The position numbers were made by a program, and so were the translations under genes. DNA of 64,000 bases from Marsupella aquatica (taxonomy: Eukaryota; Marchantiophyta), in the NCBI GenBank assembly GCA_973895155.1, contig OZ316893.1, positions 19,344,001-19,408,000 on the forward strand, in the 5' to 3' direction. Below are positions 48,479 to 59,485 of the stretch, one piece after another. Position 1 is the stretch's first letter. Every line of letters begins with the position of its first letter. A model generated the notes under the pieces. That model made no database searches. It saw nothing but the letters and a program-made list of their open reading frames with translations, and was not told where the DNA came from.

Positions 48479-49015
48479 CTATAACAACAATGCCCATTGT
48501 GCAAGCTTCCCTATAAGCTTGTCAGACTCCATTAACCACTTAAGAGGCTGATGATCAGTGATCAAGGTGAAGGGGTTACCAAACAAGTAGCAACGAAAGT
48601 GTGCAACAGCCCACACTGCTGCCAAACACTCTCCCTCATACGAGCTATACTTAGCCTCTGCTGAATTGTTTGATCTACTGGCATAAGCCACAACAAACTC
48701 ATTTCCCTCATCATCCTTCTGAGTCAGCACTGCTCCAAGTCCTACTCCACTCCAATCAGTGTGTAGCTGAAATGGTCAACCTAAAATGGGTCTTCTCAAA
48801 ATAGGGGATGATGCCAACCTTTGCTTCAACTCCTGAAAGGCATGCTCCTGGTCATCACCCCAAATCCATTCCTGATCCAACTTAGTGAGTATGGTCAAAG
48901 GTTTAGCAAGCTGGCTAAATCCTTTAACATACCTCCTGTAGTAGCTCGCCAATCCCAAGAATGCACGAACTCTACTCACATCAGTAGGACAAGGAATCTG
49001 TGTAATGGCCTCCAC
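48479..49015 (-). pseudogene. Ty3/gypsy RT C-terminus and RNase H
   Basis: The frame 49015-48776 gives VRAFLGLASYYRRYVKGFSQ, the connection region after the reverse-transcriptase palm. The frame 48730-48479 gives VVAYASRSNNSAEAKYSSYE, ECLAAVWAVAHFRCYLFG and LITDHQPLKWLM, the Ty3-type RNase H with its conserved E and D. The two frames are separated by about 45 bases, with a frame break. The palm with its YxDD motif is absent; beyond 49015 the sequence is non-coding, so a deletion removed it along with protease and gag. Confidence 0.85.
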
Positions 49016-49659
49016 TTTAGTCTGCTATACACCCAATCCCTAAATTGTGCCCCACTTCGAGTGAAACCGGTCCGTCATCCATCGGGTAACCCAATAACAC
49101 CAGAAGAATCCGTGGTGACCAACCCTAACCTAATCTATGTGCTAACCCTAAGGGCAATCTGTCCCTATCAGCACCACAAGCACTCACCATGGTGTGTTGG
49201 GGGCATCATTCCAACATCACCAGGAGAGAAATACACAACACACTAGAATGACCGGTTGCAAACCCGGATCACTCCTATGGAATCAAGCGCCCATACCGAA
49301 CCAACATGGCGCATAAACAGGAAACAAGTGTGGAGAGGATCCAATCAACAAGAATAGTCAAACACTAACTCTCCACACCAAGAGTGATCACACATTGATC
49401 AAACAAATATTCATAATGTTCAATGAAAGGCCTTCATAATAGGCTTCATGATGTTCTAATGTTATAGATGAGAAACCATGCAAAATTGGTTCAATCTGTG
49501 TATTTAGATGAACTCTGAACTATCCAAAATCTCTAAAGAGGCTCTGATTTGGCCCGAAACAAGGCTCTAAGCAAACCGGAAAGTGTATAAAGTCCCCTAG
49601 CGCTTGAATTTAAACAAGTTGTGAAAACTTGTGTATACACAAGGTGGGATGAGAACTTG

Positions 49660-49885
49660 TCAGTTAAGCGCCTGCGGCTGGGAATAGCCTCGGGATGGGT
49701 GACCTCGCGCTTCGCCTTGCGCTCGCGACTCGGAATAGCCCTCGTGCCTCCCCTCGCGCTCACGGCCCGGAATAGCCCCGCGATGGGTGACCTCGACCTT
49801 GCGCTTGCCTGCGCTCGCGAAGGGTGACTTCGTGCTCGCGATTGGGAGCACTTTCGGGATGGGTGACCTCGCGCGCCTCACACCT
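49660..49885. repeat. GC-rich short repeats inside the gypsy element
   Basis: The word gggatgggtgacctcg recurs (49692, 49779, 49857) with cggaatagcc (49678, 49730, 49766) and gcgctcgcga between, giving a roughly 85-bp higher-order period. It may be an expanded LTR/leader segment of the element or an older insertion. Repeats of this kind can fold into stable hairpins in RNA. Confidence 0.5.
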
Positions 49886-50380
49886 GACCCCAAAATGACT
49901 ACTTTTTTCATGAAAATCTCCCGAAAACTATCGATTTTCTTCCCAAAAAGCTGTCGACCAACAGGAACCCAAAAATTGTCGAAAGCTCTTTTCTTTTCTT
50001 CCCGAAAAATGGAACAAACATCGACCAAACGATATGCAGATTCAAATCTATAGAGCAGCCCGCTACACGCACAAATCCTTGTCAAAGAGCTCACAATAAT
50101 CACCCAATCAGCTTATCAAAGGCTTCACAATGATCGAACGGCACCACCGATCTGCTTGAGAACTCTGTCCAAAAACCGTCAACAGCAGAACTTTAGAACT
50201 CGGATCTCCCACTTCAGATCCGTTACCAACAACCAACCAAGATGCCAACGATCTATTCAATACGATCCGAGCTACCACGGATCCACACAACGATTTCCCC
50301 AACCGTCGCCAACTCAATCAACACATACAAACTTTTGTTTGCACAGTCCGCACAGCAGACTTTGCATCTGATCTTTCAAT

Positions 50381-50712
50381 GTGATCTCCTCAACAATCGG
50401 CACAACGATCCCAATCAACAATACCCCATCGATCCCGCACCGATCCGATCACACACGTATGTCAAGCCAACGCACCTTGCACTATTCAAGGAATCCACGT
50501 TACACAAGCGGAGCTCACAGCCACCATAGCCACACTCAAGCTCCTCTCTCTCCAAGGCTCAACATTGAAAGATGACCTTTCAATGTCTCACAAGTGAGAA
50601 GTACCCTCTCACACAAACCTAACAGAACCTTATCGGCTCATATAGCACACATACCAAACATATGAATCTAGATAGTACGATACACTCTAACACTACCTAG
50701 AATGGTGTGACA
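50381..50712 (-). repeat. Right (5') LTR segment of the gypsy element
   Basis: 50421-50712 matches 46153-46445 with only a few substitutions (for example aacagaacc against aatggaacc). A weaker atctcctcaacaat match begins at 50381. The A block found at the left end is absent here, so the two LTRs are not symmetrical. On the minus strand the LTR starts tgtcacaccattctagg. Confidence 0.7.
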
Positions 50713-50935
50713 AAGGGCGAGTGTTAGGGGGGGAAAGTAAATTCCCCGATCCCGGGGGAGGCCTCGGAAGCCGGAGGCAGGTGCATAGGGCCTCGCGTCC
50801 TTGGGGAAACAAAATAAAAGCCCCAACCCTGGGAGGCAGGTGCCGCGTAAGGGGGGAGGGGGATGGAAGCTCCCCGGCCCTGGGGCCTAATAAAGGCTTC
50901 CCTGTAATTAGAGAGGCCTCTCACTCTTAGCTTTG
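50713..50935. repeat. Right half of the GC-rich tandem repeat target
   Basis: Units of about 75 bp containing gttaggggggg, aaagt, ccccgatcccggggg and ggcaggtgca continue from the left side of the gypsy insertion (45915-45978). A third, looser unit has aaaagccccaaccctgggag and ggcaggtgc. Confidence 0.55.
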
Positions 50936-53900
50936 TTCAAGGAGAAGTAGAAGTAGCAAAGGTTTGCTTATCTGGAAGAGCGGTGTCTCACTTTCAATTG
51001 CATTGTTAATCATTATGATATGGAGATAATACAGGAATGAGATGTGTGGAATGGTAAAAAGGAACTATGGAGTGAAAGTGATCCATTTTAAAACATTTTA
51101 ACCTTACTTGAAGCTTATTTAGGTGTATCCGTCACCCCTTAATCCATTTTAAGCCTCAAAGGAATGTTATGGAAGAAAGCTAAGAAGTTTGAGTTTGGAA
51201 GGAGGAATCGCTTCGGGAGGAAGCAGAAGAATCGCTTTGCAGAAAGACTGGCTGAAGAATCGCTTTGGAAGTTGGAAAATCGGTTTAGACTTTTGGCAAC
51301 AACTTTGACGGACGATTGCGGATCGGTCTGATGTCATTTTGAGTAGATTTTTGGTGCGTTGGAAAGCTCTTATCAAGGGCTATAAGGAGAATTTCAGTTT
51401 GGTCCCAAAAGACCAACTTCAGAATAACCCAAACCGATTCTCCAAGGTTTTTTGGCATATGTTACTTAAATCGTTTCCTATCTCTTTTCTCACCTCTTCA
51501 GCTTTCCCATGAGTTAGATAGAGTAGGATATAGAGGGACATAGTTTAGTGTACCTTTAGGAATTAGATTTAGAGAGTCTTAGACTTATTTTACCTTTTAG
51601 GACCCTAAGTTTAGATGAGAAAAGGTTTTTAGGCTTCTAAACCTTTTAGCATCTTAAACCTTTTGAGGGAGCCTTACAAGTGGACTCCCAAGATCATGAT
51701 TCATTGTCTTTTCTTCAACATTGATTTTTGACCAAGTGTGGGTCTTTTTCTCATGCCAAATTGGGCTTAGGAGAAAGAATTTAATGGAGAAGACTTGTAC
51801 CACTCACATCAATTGAATTTCAAACATTTCATGAATCAAACTTAAGTATTCAAGTTTTGATGTTTGAATTAGTCGTAGGAAATAGATTTGAATGGATAAC
51901 TAAGGTGTGCCTTTGAAATCTAGTTGAAATGGGAATTGTACCAACCTTCATGACGTAAAACCGATCACTACTAAGTGTATAAGGAAGTTAGAGGGAAGAG
52001 AAAACCTTTCAATCTATCGAGAAGAAGCCGAACCTAAGGAAGTTCATTTCAGCATTTGTGACGTAATAATCGTTTCAGGATTATATAAGGAAAAACAGCA
52101 AAGAAATCGCTTGAAGATTTCGAACATCACAAAACCTTGGTAAATCGCTTTGTTTATTCTTTACGGGACCAAATCTTGGTATTTAAGGATAAAAGTATAT
52201 ACATTTATATTATTCCACTTACCATAAGATGCATGCTGAACAATGGAGGAGCTTTGTTCAGCTCTGTCAAAACACAGTAGCCTGTTTGACTTGCTCTATT
52301 GTTCTCCATAATCCTATGTCTGGAATGAGTTATGATGTCAAGGAGGCGCCCGGCCCAGTAGGCTCATTAATTCCCATTGACTTAACAAATTGCCACCAGA
52401 GTCTTTCTCTATGACTCTGTTGTTTGATTTTTTTGCTAAGTGGTGAGAAATCTGCATTCGCACTAACTACTTGTCCTATCTGAGTGATGCAGATCTCTTT
52501 GTTGTTTTCACCTTCAAAACATCATTTGATCACAAAAGTTTTCTAGAAACAAATATGGCAGAATTCAGGCTGAGGATTGGACATTGAGGCTCAAGACATT
52601 GAGGTAATAAATTGGTTATGGTCCGGGTCACAATGGTAGAAAATGATGTTGCTTCAGGGGAACTGCCCATGTGTAGTTTGTCTTGCCATTTTCACTATGT
52701 CAGCAGAATTGGTGACACTGTAGGCAGGTAATGTTCAACATAACTCACAAACGCTCAATCAGGGATGTTAGAAACATAATTTCTCCAATGTGTAAGCAAA
52801 AACCATCAAAAAACTGAACCTTTCGTTTGATAAACCAAAGAGATCATCTCAACCAAGACCACCGAGAGACTCAAAACCATCAGTTACCACCTTGTTGTAA
52901 ATTGATTTCACTTCATCACATGCACACACATTCCTTGGATGAACATGGGGGTCCACGGATTAATTGGAGGAGATAGTATTGCTTACTTTGCACTTTCACT
53001 TTCACTCCAAAGGAACTTTAGAAGCGTGGTCATGGTTTTCAGGAGAAGGTATTTGTCCTTTGCACCAGACCTTAGAAGATTGTTTGTTTGTTTAATGTGC
53101 AGGATGCCTGAAGGGACAACACAGTTGTCAAATGGAGATTTGAAGGTCAAGTTAGAGCACTAGAGTGTTGGCTTCCTCCTCATTGTGGGAGTCGTTGCAC
53201 ACAGGTTTACCCTTGAATTGAGAGAATCAAAATGTTAGATAATATGTACTCCTTACAATATAGAGATAGTTTAAATGATGGATCTGTTGTCAAGACTGTA
53301 GACTCCTAATTGTAAATCAGATCTTTTTAGTAACCAAAGAAGCAGACATTCCCACAAGGTCGAAGTATCCTACTAACTATTCTACAACAGTACGTTAGAG
53401 CTCACAATAGAAGGTGCTCAGACTGATACTAGTTAATGTAGTTAATCTTTTTGATCGGGATTTAGGTGTCATTTTTCTTGCTTACGAGGGGCTGCATTAT
53501 TTGAAAGAAATAGTACTATACAAAGGTCCCTCGACTATTCTACAGCAGTACGTTAGAGCTCACAACAAAAGGTACTAGTTAACTTAGTTTGTCTATTTGA
53601 TCAGGAGTTAGGTGTCATTTTGCTTGCTTACCGGGTGATGCATTATCCTAAAAAAAATTGTATATGTAAAATTCCCTTGAAGAAATTTGTAAACACTAGA
53701 TTGTGATCTTGTCGCAAAGTAACCTTGTAGGATTTACAGAAATTTTTAATTCCTCAAATGAGCTTGTTTGTTTATACAAGTGACCAATCTGTCAGGTCCA
53801 AGGGGTTTGACTGATTCTACATTGATCCAGATCTATGGCTGACTTGGATTTTGTTCAAAAAACTGCTATTGGAATTTGTCACAATCTTTGCAAATAATCA

Positions 53901-53940
53901 TCCGTCCAAATAGCTTATCAAGTCTAACTAAACTGGTGAT
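50936..53940. other. Intergenic AT-rich stretch
   Basis: No gene recognised. Repeated gaagaatcgcttt words lie at 51201-51290, and rows of ccttttag/accttttag at 51550-51665. A direct duplication, ctattctacaacagtacgtt..agctcacaa.a.aaggt with tagttaa and ggtgtcatttt.cttgctta, occurs at 53378-53490 and 53534-53632. The 61-74-codon ORFs at 52229 and 52939 have no domain. Confidence 0.35.
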
Positions 53941-53946
53941 GGATGA

Positions 53947-54012
53947 TATTGAGTTTGATTAGATCTGATTCAATGAGATCTAATCAAACCACGATCACAT
54001 CAAACTCAATAT
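53947..54012. repeat. Nested palindrome
   Basis: gtttgattagatct at 53953-53966 is followed after 9 bases by its exact complement agatctaatcaaac. The outer atattgagtttgat also has its complement, atcaaactcaatat, about 40 bases on. A further tagatctaatca follows. The DNA can form a stable hairpin immediately upstream of the LINE fragment. Confidence 0.7.
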
Positions 54013-54042
54013 TAGATCTAATCAACGATCTGATCTGATTAC

Positions 54043-54941
54043 ATCGTGGCGACTGATTAATCATGGTTTCTTCACCAACGGGAGAGGAAGCCACTGGAAG
54101 GTCTGCGACGGAAGCTGCTCCAGATGCAACCTTGGCTTTGAAAACACCGACCACCTCTTTTTCACCTGCAACACAGTGACAGAAAGATGGCGGGAAGTGC
54201 AACAGTTGATGCAAGGCGCTACCGCGTTCAGCATTAGATACACATCACTCTTTGATGCTATTCAAAATGCCATTCATCACCAGAAGAAGAAACCAGGATC
54301 AGTGGTACTCTTGATGGAAATGTGCAATAGTATTTGGCGTGAGCGCAACGCTGCCACCTATTCTCAGTTTCTTGGCCGCCTCCCAGGTTGGGTGATAATC
54401 CGCTACACTGAAGCACACATGAAAGCTATGATGGATAGATGTTTTACTCCGAAGAAACAAAAACAACTCCAAACCGCTCTTGAACAACTACAGATGGTGC
54501 TGAGACCTTGGGAACACAACGAGACTCCTCTTCCACTTACCCCCAGTTCTGAGGATGAGGAGGAGACATATTAATAGTTTTAAAGAGAGGGATTTTGAGA
54601 TACCTGCCATTGGCAAGGAAATTAGGACTGTTCAGAGGAAGCTTAAGACTCAAGGTATAGGTTATACTGGTAGCAATGCAACTTCTCTACATGGCTGGAT
54701 GAATTACAAGGAGAGCCGTATTAGAGACACATACAGAAGGCATGTGGAGCAAGACACCTGCGGGTGGTTTCTCCGGGTTCCCTGGCCTGACTAGGCCTTG
54801 TTTTGTTTGGTGGTTTTGGCCTTCTGTCGCCGCTGGCCCCGGCTTGTTTTCTTCCTGGGCGGCCTTTGCCCCCTGGTTGTCCTCCCCCCGTGGGGGGCGT
54901 TTTCTTTGGAAAAAAATAAAATTAAAAATTAAAAAAAAATT
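54043..54941 (+). mobile_element. LINE 3' portion (RT zinc-binding end, 3' UTR, A-rich tail)
   Basis: A continuous frame to the stop at 54572-54574 reads WRLINHGFFTNGRGSHWKVC, DGSCSRCNLGF and TDHLFFTCNTVTERW. That is the zf-RVT zinc-binding domain found C-terminal to the reverse transcriptase of plant L1-like LINEs. It is followed by MEMCNSIWRERNAATY and an acidic end (SSEDEEETY). A 370-bp 3' UTR and an A-rich tail at 54909-54941 complete it. The 5' part with endonuclease and RT is absent, as usual for truncated LINE copies. The UTR matches those at 200-415 and 58365-58490. Confidence 0.75.
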
Positions 54942-55658
54942 GGTACTTTACATAGGAGTAAGCAACACAATTGGAGACCACTACTCAAGGATGGCAATTG
55001 TCTCGTTCCTTGTTTGCCATCTTGATCAAGCGGGTGATCAAGTTAATGTTGGATTGCAAATGTTGTTAAAGAATGTCTCAATGTGTTGCTCATGTTTGCA
55101 CATTACTTTGGTAAGATGGAAAGTGAAGGAGAAGCTTGAGGAGCTTGTACAATGTCTCATGGTTTGCATGGGTTGTCGGAGTGAATTTGAGATATTGATG
55201 TAAAATAGGAATAATGTATCCCATGGCAAAGCAGTTGTAGAAGAAGTTTTGGAAAAAAAGTGAATTACCAATGGTTGACAAGTATCCTATTGGAAGAACA
55301 GTGAAATATATACCAATGGTGGTCAAGTATGTTTATCTTAGAGCTGATTGGGGGATGAACTTGTCTTCCAATAGTGCCATTTTGAGGTGCCATTAGGGGC
55401 CAAAGATCTTTAGTTAGGCTAGATATCGAAGCATGACATATTGCTAGGTGATAAGAGGTACAACATACATTATGGTGCACTTCTTGGGCAGTGCTATCAC
55501 CCAACGCCTACGTTTCACTGTGTCCCAACAGAAAGATCAAACTCATATAATTATGGTATATGGCGAGTGTCCTCACAATGCTAGGTGAGGCTTCCACTTG
55601 GGTTGCTGCTAGTCCTACTCCTTTGTGTACATACGATCTATGAAGGGTCCAATGTCTA

Positions 55659-56015
55659 GTGTACAAGGGCAAGGAGTTCTCATTCTCAGTTTGCTGGCAC
55701 ATCTTGAAAGATTGTCCAAGGTGGGCAATGCCTCAAGGTCCAATGGCCAAGGGGAAGTCGAATCCCAAACAGCCAATTGCCTGGAAGCAAAAGCAAATTC
55801 ACAATGAGCAGGTAGACAAGGAGAATTCCCCTCAGTTCTCTGATGGCAACATTGATTCTGACATTGACAAGGAGCCGAGCGACAATGGCAGTACAGTGGG
55901 AACATCAATGAAGAGACCCCCTAGAAGCAAGATGGCAAAAGACAATGCCAAGAGATTGAAGGCCCAAGAAGATGCATTTAAAGTCTCTGCCCAAGCTCAA
56001 AAACTCATTGCATAA
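55659..56015 (+). CDS. PIF/Harbinger ORF1-like protein with NAM-associated domain (partial)
   Basis: The frame runs FSFSVCWHILKDCPRWAMPQ, then a low-complexity KQIHNEQVDKENS..SDIDKEPSDNGS segment, then MKRPPRSKMAKDNAKRLK and a helical AQEDAFKVSAQAQ end. The W-xIL-K-xPRW block and the RP.G/R.KMAK block are typical of the NAM-associated C-terminal domain in the DNA-binding partner protein (ORF1) of plant PIF/Harbinger transposons. The Myb/SANT part expected upstream was not found, so the copy is 5'-truncated. It faces the transposase gene at 56798-58101, the usual convergent arrangement of these elements. Confidence 0.6.
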   Translation: MYKGKEFSFSVCWHILKDCPRWAMPQGPMAKGKSNPKQPIAWKQKQIHNEQVDKENSPQFSDGNIDSDIDKEPSDNGSTVGTSMKRPPRSKMAKDNAKRLKAQEDAFKVSAQAQKLIA

Positions 56016-56797
56016 ACTGGTCGTCGGTGTTTGAGAGTCCTTGAGACATCCACATTCATGAATATCCTCAGCATGCCCACAGATCATCTTGACTATGCCA
56101 CCCAAGATTTTTTGTGAGTCTTTAAGGAGCAAGAGATGGCTAAATTGAAAGAGAGGATGACGAGAGAGAGCAACCCACTACCCCCCATAGCAGCAAGGAC
56201 CTCCCTGCCAGTTCCTGTGGCACCCTGTGATGAGGGGGATGATGAGCCTTTTGAGAGTCAAAGGCCCGATGATGTAATTTTGTGAATTCTATAAATGAAT
56301 TCACGTTGGAAGGAATTCCAGCTTTTATTATAAGTTTAGCAATTGATGTCTGATGTGTTTCTGTTTTCAATCCTCTGCCACAACACTAGACACCACGGCA
56401 CAAAAAGTCCAAACAATTTGCTCATTATCTCGCTCATTATGTCTCGGTCTTCTCGTCATTTCTTTTGCCCTCTACAGTAGTGAGGTCACCATTCAGAATA
56501 ATTGATTGCAAGGGGATGGGACGACAATTGCAGAGCACACGGAGTTGTCATTTGTCTCAATGTTATCTCAATCTTAATGTCTATTGGTAGCACAGTAGTG
56601 TCTGCATTTCAGAGCACCATTTTGGATTTCATAATCTAGGAAAGTTGACAGCTACATTTATGTCTATAGCTCTATATATGTAGCTCCACTCGTTTCCACA
56701 TTCAAACTGTCTCTCACTACAATGTCAAATCTGCATACGTTTCATCCAATCTGCCATTTTCACCTCACCCTTCCGCTTCCACAAATGCTCAATAAGA

Positions 56798-58101
56798 TCA
56801 TTTCGCAAATTGAAGTGTCCAGAGTGACTTTCGAGTTGGGCAGTGGCAGCCAAGTAGTTCCTTCCATGGCATGGTTCCTCTCTGCGTGGGCAATAACTGA
56901 CCTCCCTCCATCCGGAAATCCTCATGCACTTCTCCTCTCTCATCCTCAATAATCATGTTATGAAGCACAATACATGCCATTAAAATCATTGTCACTCTTT
57001 CGAGGTGCCAAGATCTGGCAGGCTGCTTGACAATGCCCCATTGTGCCCGGAAGACTCTAAAGGCTCGTTCAACATCTTTTTTGACATCTTCTTGGCATTC
57101 TGCAAAAAAACATTTCTTCTCAGACTGGGGCTGGTGAATGGTTGTCACAAAACAACTCCACTTCGGATAAATGCCATCAACAAGAAGATAAGCTCTGTTG
57201 TACTCTGTGCCGTTAATTGTATACTTGACCTGATCATAGGTGTCATGTAACATGTCATTCACCAGTGGAGATTGATCTAGAACATTAAAGTCATTGTTCC
57301 CACCAGGCAACCCCAAAAATGCATGCCAAATCCACAACTGTTGATTTGCAATTGCCTCAAGCACTATTGACTTCAAGCCGTCTTTGTCAGTGAATTGTCC
57401 CTGCCAAGCCATAGGACAATTCTTCCACTCATAGTGCATGCAATCAAGTGAAGCAAACATCCTGGGAATACTCTCTTCTCATTCACAACAATGAGTCTCT
57501 CAAAGTCATTCTTATCTGGCTTCCTCAAGTACTTTTCTTCATACAATTCTCGAATTGCTTTGTAGAACCTTTATAGGGATTTTTGAGCATTAGACTCTCC
57601 CAGTCGACAATACTCATCAGTAGCATCCGCCCCAACTCCTTGTGCAAGCTGTCGAAGTGCAGCAGTAATTTTTTGGAAACCAGACAAACCCAATTTCTTT
57701 GTAGCATCTCGTTTTTGCTGGAAGAAATTGTCATGTGCACACACGGCAGTGCAGATTCTTTTGAAGAGTCTCTTCGTCATTCTAAACCTTCATCTAAAAT
57801 CTACTCCATCGTATGTACAGTTTTCAGCAAAATAATCGTCCCATATCATCTGGTGCCCACGTTCTCTCCTTCTCTCTTTATTGGCCCTCTTGCCAGGTAG
57901 TGATCCTCCTCCTCGCTTGCGTTTTTGAGTAATTGAGTCCACACCTTGCATGGACGATGGCCCAGTGAACAGCAATTCGTTAAGCAAAGCTTGCTCTTCC
58001 TCCATTTCAGCCAACTCCGATTCGATCTCTTTCTTCAAATTCTCTCTCCAAGCCTCTAGTCGCGCAATGTATGCATAGGATTGAGGTTCTGGAATCACCA
58101 T
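56798..58101 (-). pseudogene. PIF/Harbinger (HARBI1-like) transposase
   Basis: The 220-codon frame ending at 56798 is the DDE nuclease domain (DDE_Tnp_4 type). It has SLDCMHYEWKNCP, SIVLEAIANQQLWIWHAFLG, LLVDGIYPKWSCFV, QEDVKKDVERAFRVFRAQWG and LMACIVLHNMII. Catalytic D is in LDCMH, the second in LVDGIYP and the E in DVERAF. Upstream, from an ATG near 58101 (MVIPEPQSYAYIARLEAW), the N-terminal helical region continues in frame except for a TGA near 57790. A second stop follows at about 57571, and a frameshift near 57460 precedes the nuclease domain. The gene is therefore recently inactivated. The enzyme cuts and pastes its own element, using ORF1 for import and DNA binding. Confidence 0.85.
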
Positions 58102-58174
58102 TGCTAATGACAGGTTTGAACCAGGCCGCTTAGGTTCAAACCATAGGTTACGTTCATTTGGCAGCCCAAAAGGA

Positions 58175-58293
58175 GGGCACGGGTGCAAACTGTGCAAAGC
58201 ACATTCCTGCAAAAGAGTACCCTGCCAAACAACACCCCACCAAACAGCACCGGATGGCAGCCTGCTTGCCCTCAACCGGTGCGGATGCTCTAA
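58175..58293 (-). repeat. Right terminal sequence of the PIF/Harbinger element
   Basis: Read on the minus strand from 58290 it begins gagcatccgcaccggttgag and continues through ggatg/gccatccggtgctgtttggt, a typical PIF/Harbinger terminal motif (gagcatcc...gtttggtggg). It is followed outward by taa (58291-58293), the expected 3-bp target duplication. The matching left terminus was not found between 52 and 55.6 kb, so that end is deleted or diverged. Confidence 0.6.
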
Positions 58294-58364
58294 TATACCA
58301 AAACCAAAAGTACTTCTCAAAGCTCAAAAGTTGATAAATTTACCTTTGTACTTAAGGTTAATCA

Positions 58365-58490
58365 GGGCGGCTTGGCCAGATTAGAGTCTTTTGTTTAGTT
58401 TGGCGGGTGCTGGGCCCGTTTGTTTCCTTCTTGAGTGGCGTTTGTCCCCTTGCGTGTTATTGACGGCCTCTGCACCCGTTTAGGGCGCTA
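58365..58490 (+). repeat. LINE 3'-end fragment (copy 3)
   Basis: Contains cagggcggcttggccagatt, tttgtttagtttggcgggtg, ctgggcccgtttgtttcctt, gagtggcgtttgtccccttg and cgtgttattga in the same order as the other two LINE tails, but lacks the A-rich end. Confidence 0.5.
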
Positions 58491-58679
58491 GATAAAGACA
58501 AAAATGTAAGACTGTCAATATCATGAAGTTTGCTAACACCCAGATAGTCCCAGCCCAGTGTATGTTCTGACTTAGATGCTAGTGCATTATATGGGCTTTC
58601 AAGAACTTGACTGCAATTTTTTTTTCCTTTCCTATGTGTGAACATGCAATCCTAGCCATTCAAAGAATGAAATAGACCA

Positions 58680-59095
58680 GACTTCACTTCACATAAACTT
58701 GGGGGCACAATCAGGCAATTGAAAACAGTCACCCAGAGTCACTTCACGTGAACTTGGGGGCACAATCAGACAAAACCATTACCTATCCAAGTAGTCTGCT
58801 AGTTGGCCCCTTATGGGTCCCCATTTTTGCTGACGTGTGCATGGTTTTTTTGTGCAAACCCACTTAAGTACACACCAGTTGTAAACTCCTCCCATTGTAT
58901 GTTACTCTTATGGATAAATGCGAATACCCAACTTTGCACTTATGACATGCAAATCCAGTTGCACACCGGATGTAAACTCCTTGGTCCATTGCACATTGAG
59001 ACACTATAAGCTCTTATGGATATATGCAAACTCCAAGTTTTTGCACTTATGACTTGGTGCAAGCCCAGTGAAGTGCAGACCGGAAGCTGCTTCCA
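58680..59095. repeat. Local repeats upstream of RIDA
   Basis: acttcac(g)taaacttgggggcacaatcag occurs at 58684-58715 and 58740-58770. Further on, a unit of about 115 bp recurs two to three times between 58850 and 59090: cacaccagttgtaaactcc, cttatggataaatgc, actttgcacttatgac, tgcaa..cagt. This is promoter-proximal DNA of the RIDA gene. No gene recognised. Confidence 0.5.
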
Positions 59096-59485
59096 GGAGT
59101 GTGCACTTAGAGAGAGCCAACTTGATGACGACATTTCTTGGGCGTATGCACCAAAACTGGCAGCACTGTACAATCCAACTCTTCGTAAAATCACCGTCGA
59201 AAAGTCGAAATCGAGGTTGGACCAAAGCCTCTCTTCTCTCTTCTCTCTTCTCTGCTGTGACCAGAATCAAATCGATAGCAAGCAGAGCCGCAGTGCGAAT
59301 CGAGAGCTACAATCAGTAGTGGAGCAGCTAGGAGGGCTGAGTTGGGCTGAGTTGGGCTGAGTTCAAGAGTTACGGATGAGCTACTGCTAAGCTGAGAGGT
59401 CTGAGAGCTTTTATCTCTTTTCTTCTGATTCGATTTGCTCCTCGTTGCAGCAGCAGTAGTAGTAGTGGAGCACACGCCAGGGAGC

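Larger units (their letters stand above)
45979..50712 (-). mobile_element. Decayed Ty3/gypsy LTR retrotransposon with PHD finger
   Basis: The element lies on the minus strand. Its ends are tgtcgtgcgc at 45979 and tgtgac(a) at 50711/50712, flanked by aaagg at 45974-45978 and at 50712-50716, a 4-5 bp target duplication. The target is an aagtccccc..gatccngggg..ggcaggt tandem repeat whose units lie on both sides, which independently supports the insertion point. From 5' to 3' (minus) it holds the right LTR segment, about 1.4 kb without coding potential, the RT end and RNase H, integrase and a PHD finger, and the left LTR. Gag, protease and most of the reverse transcriptase are missing, and pol carries stops and a frameshift, so it is inactive. 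Retrotransposons of this clade copy via RNA and integrate with their DDE integrase. Confidence 0.82.

Noticed and set aside
52939-53163. 74-codon plus-strand ORF
   Set aside because: No domain, AT-rich context, no splice or promoter support.
55625-55807. 60-codon plus-strand ORF overlapping the ORF1-like region
   Set aside because: The NAM-associated motifs lie in the alternative frame starting near 55659.
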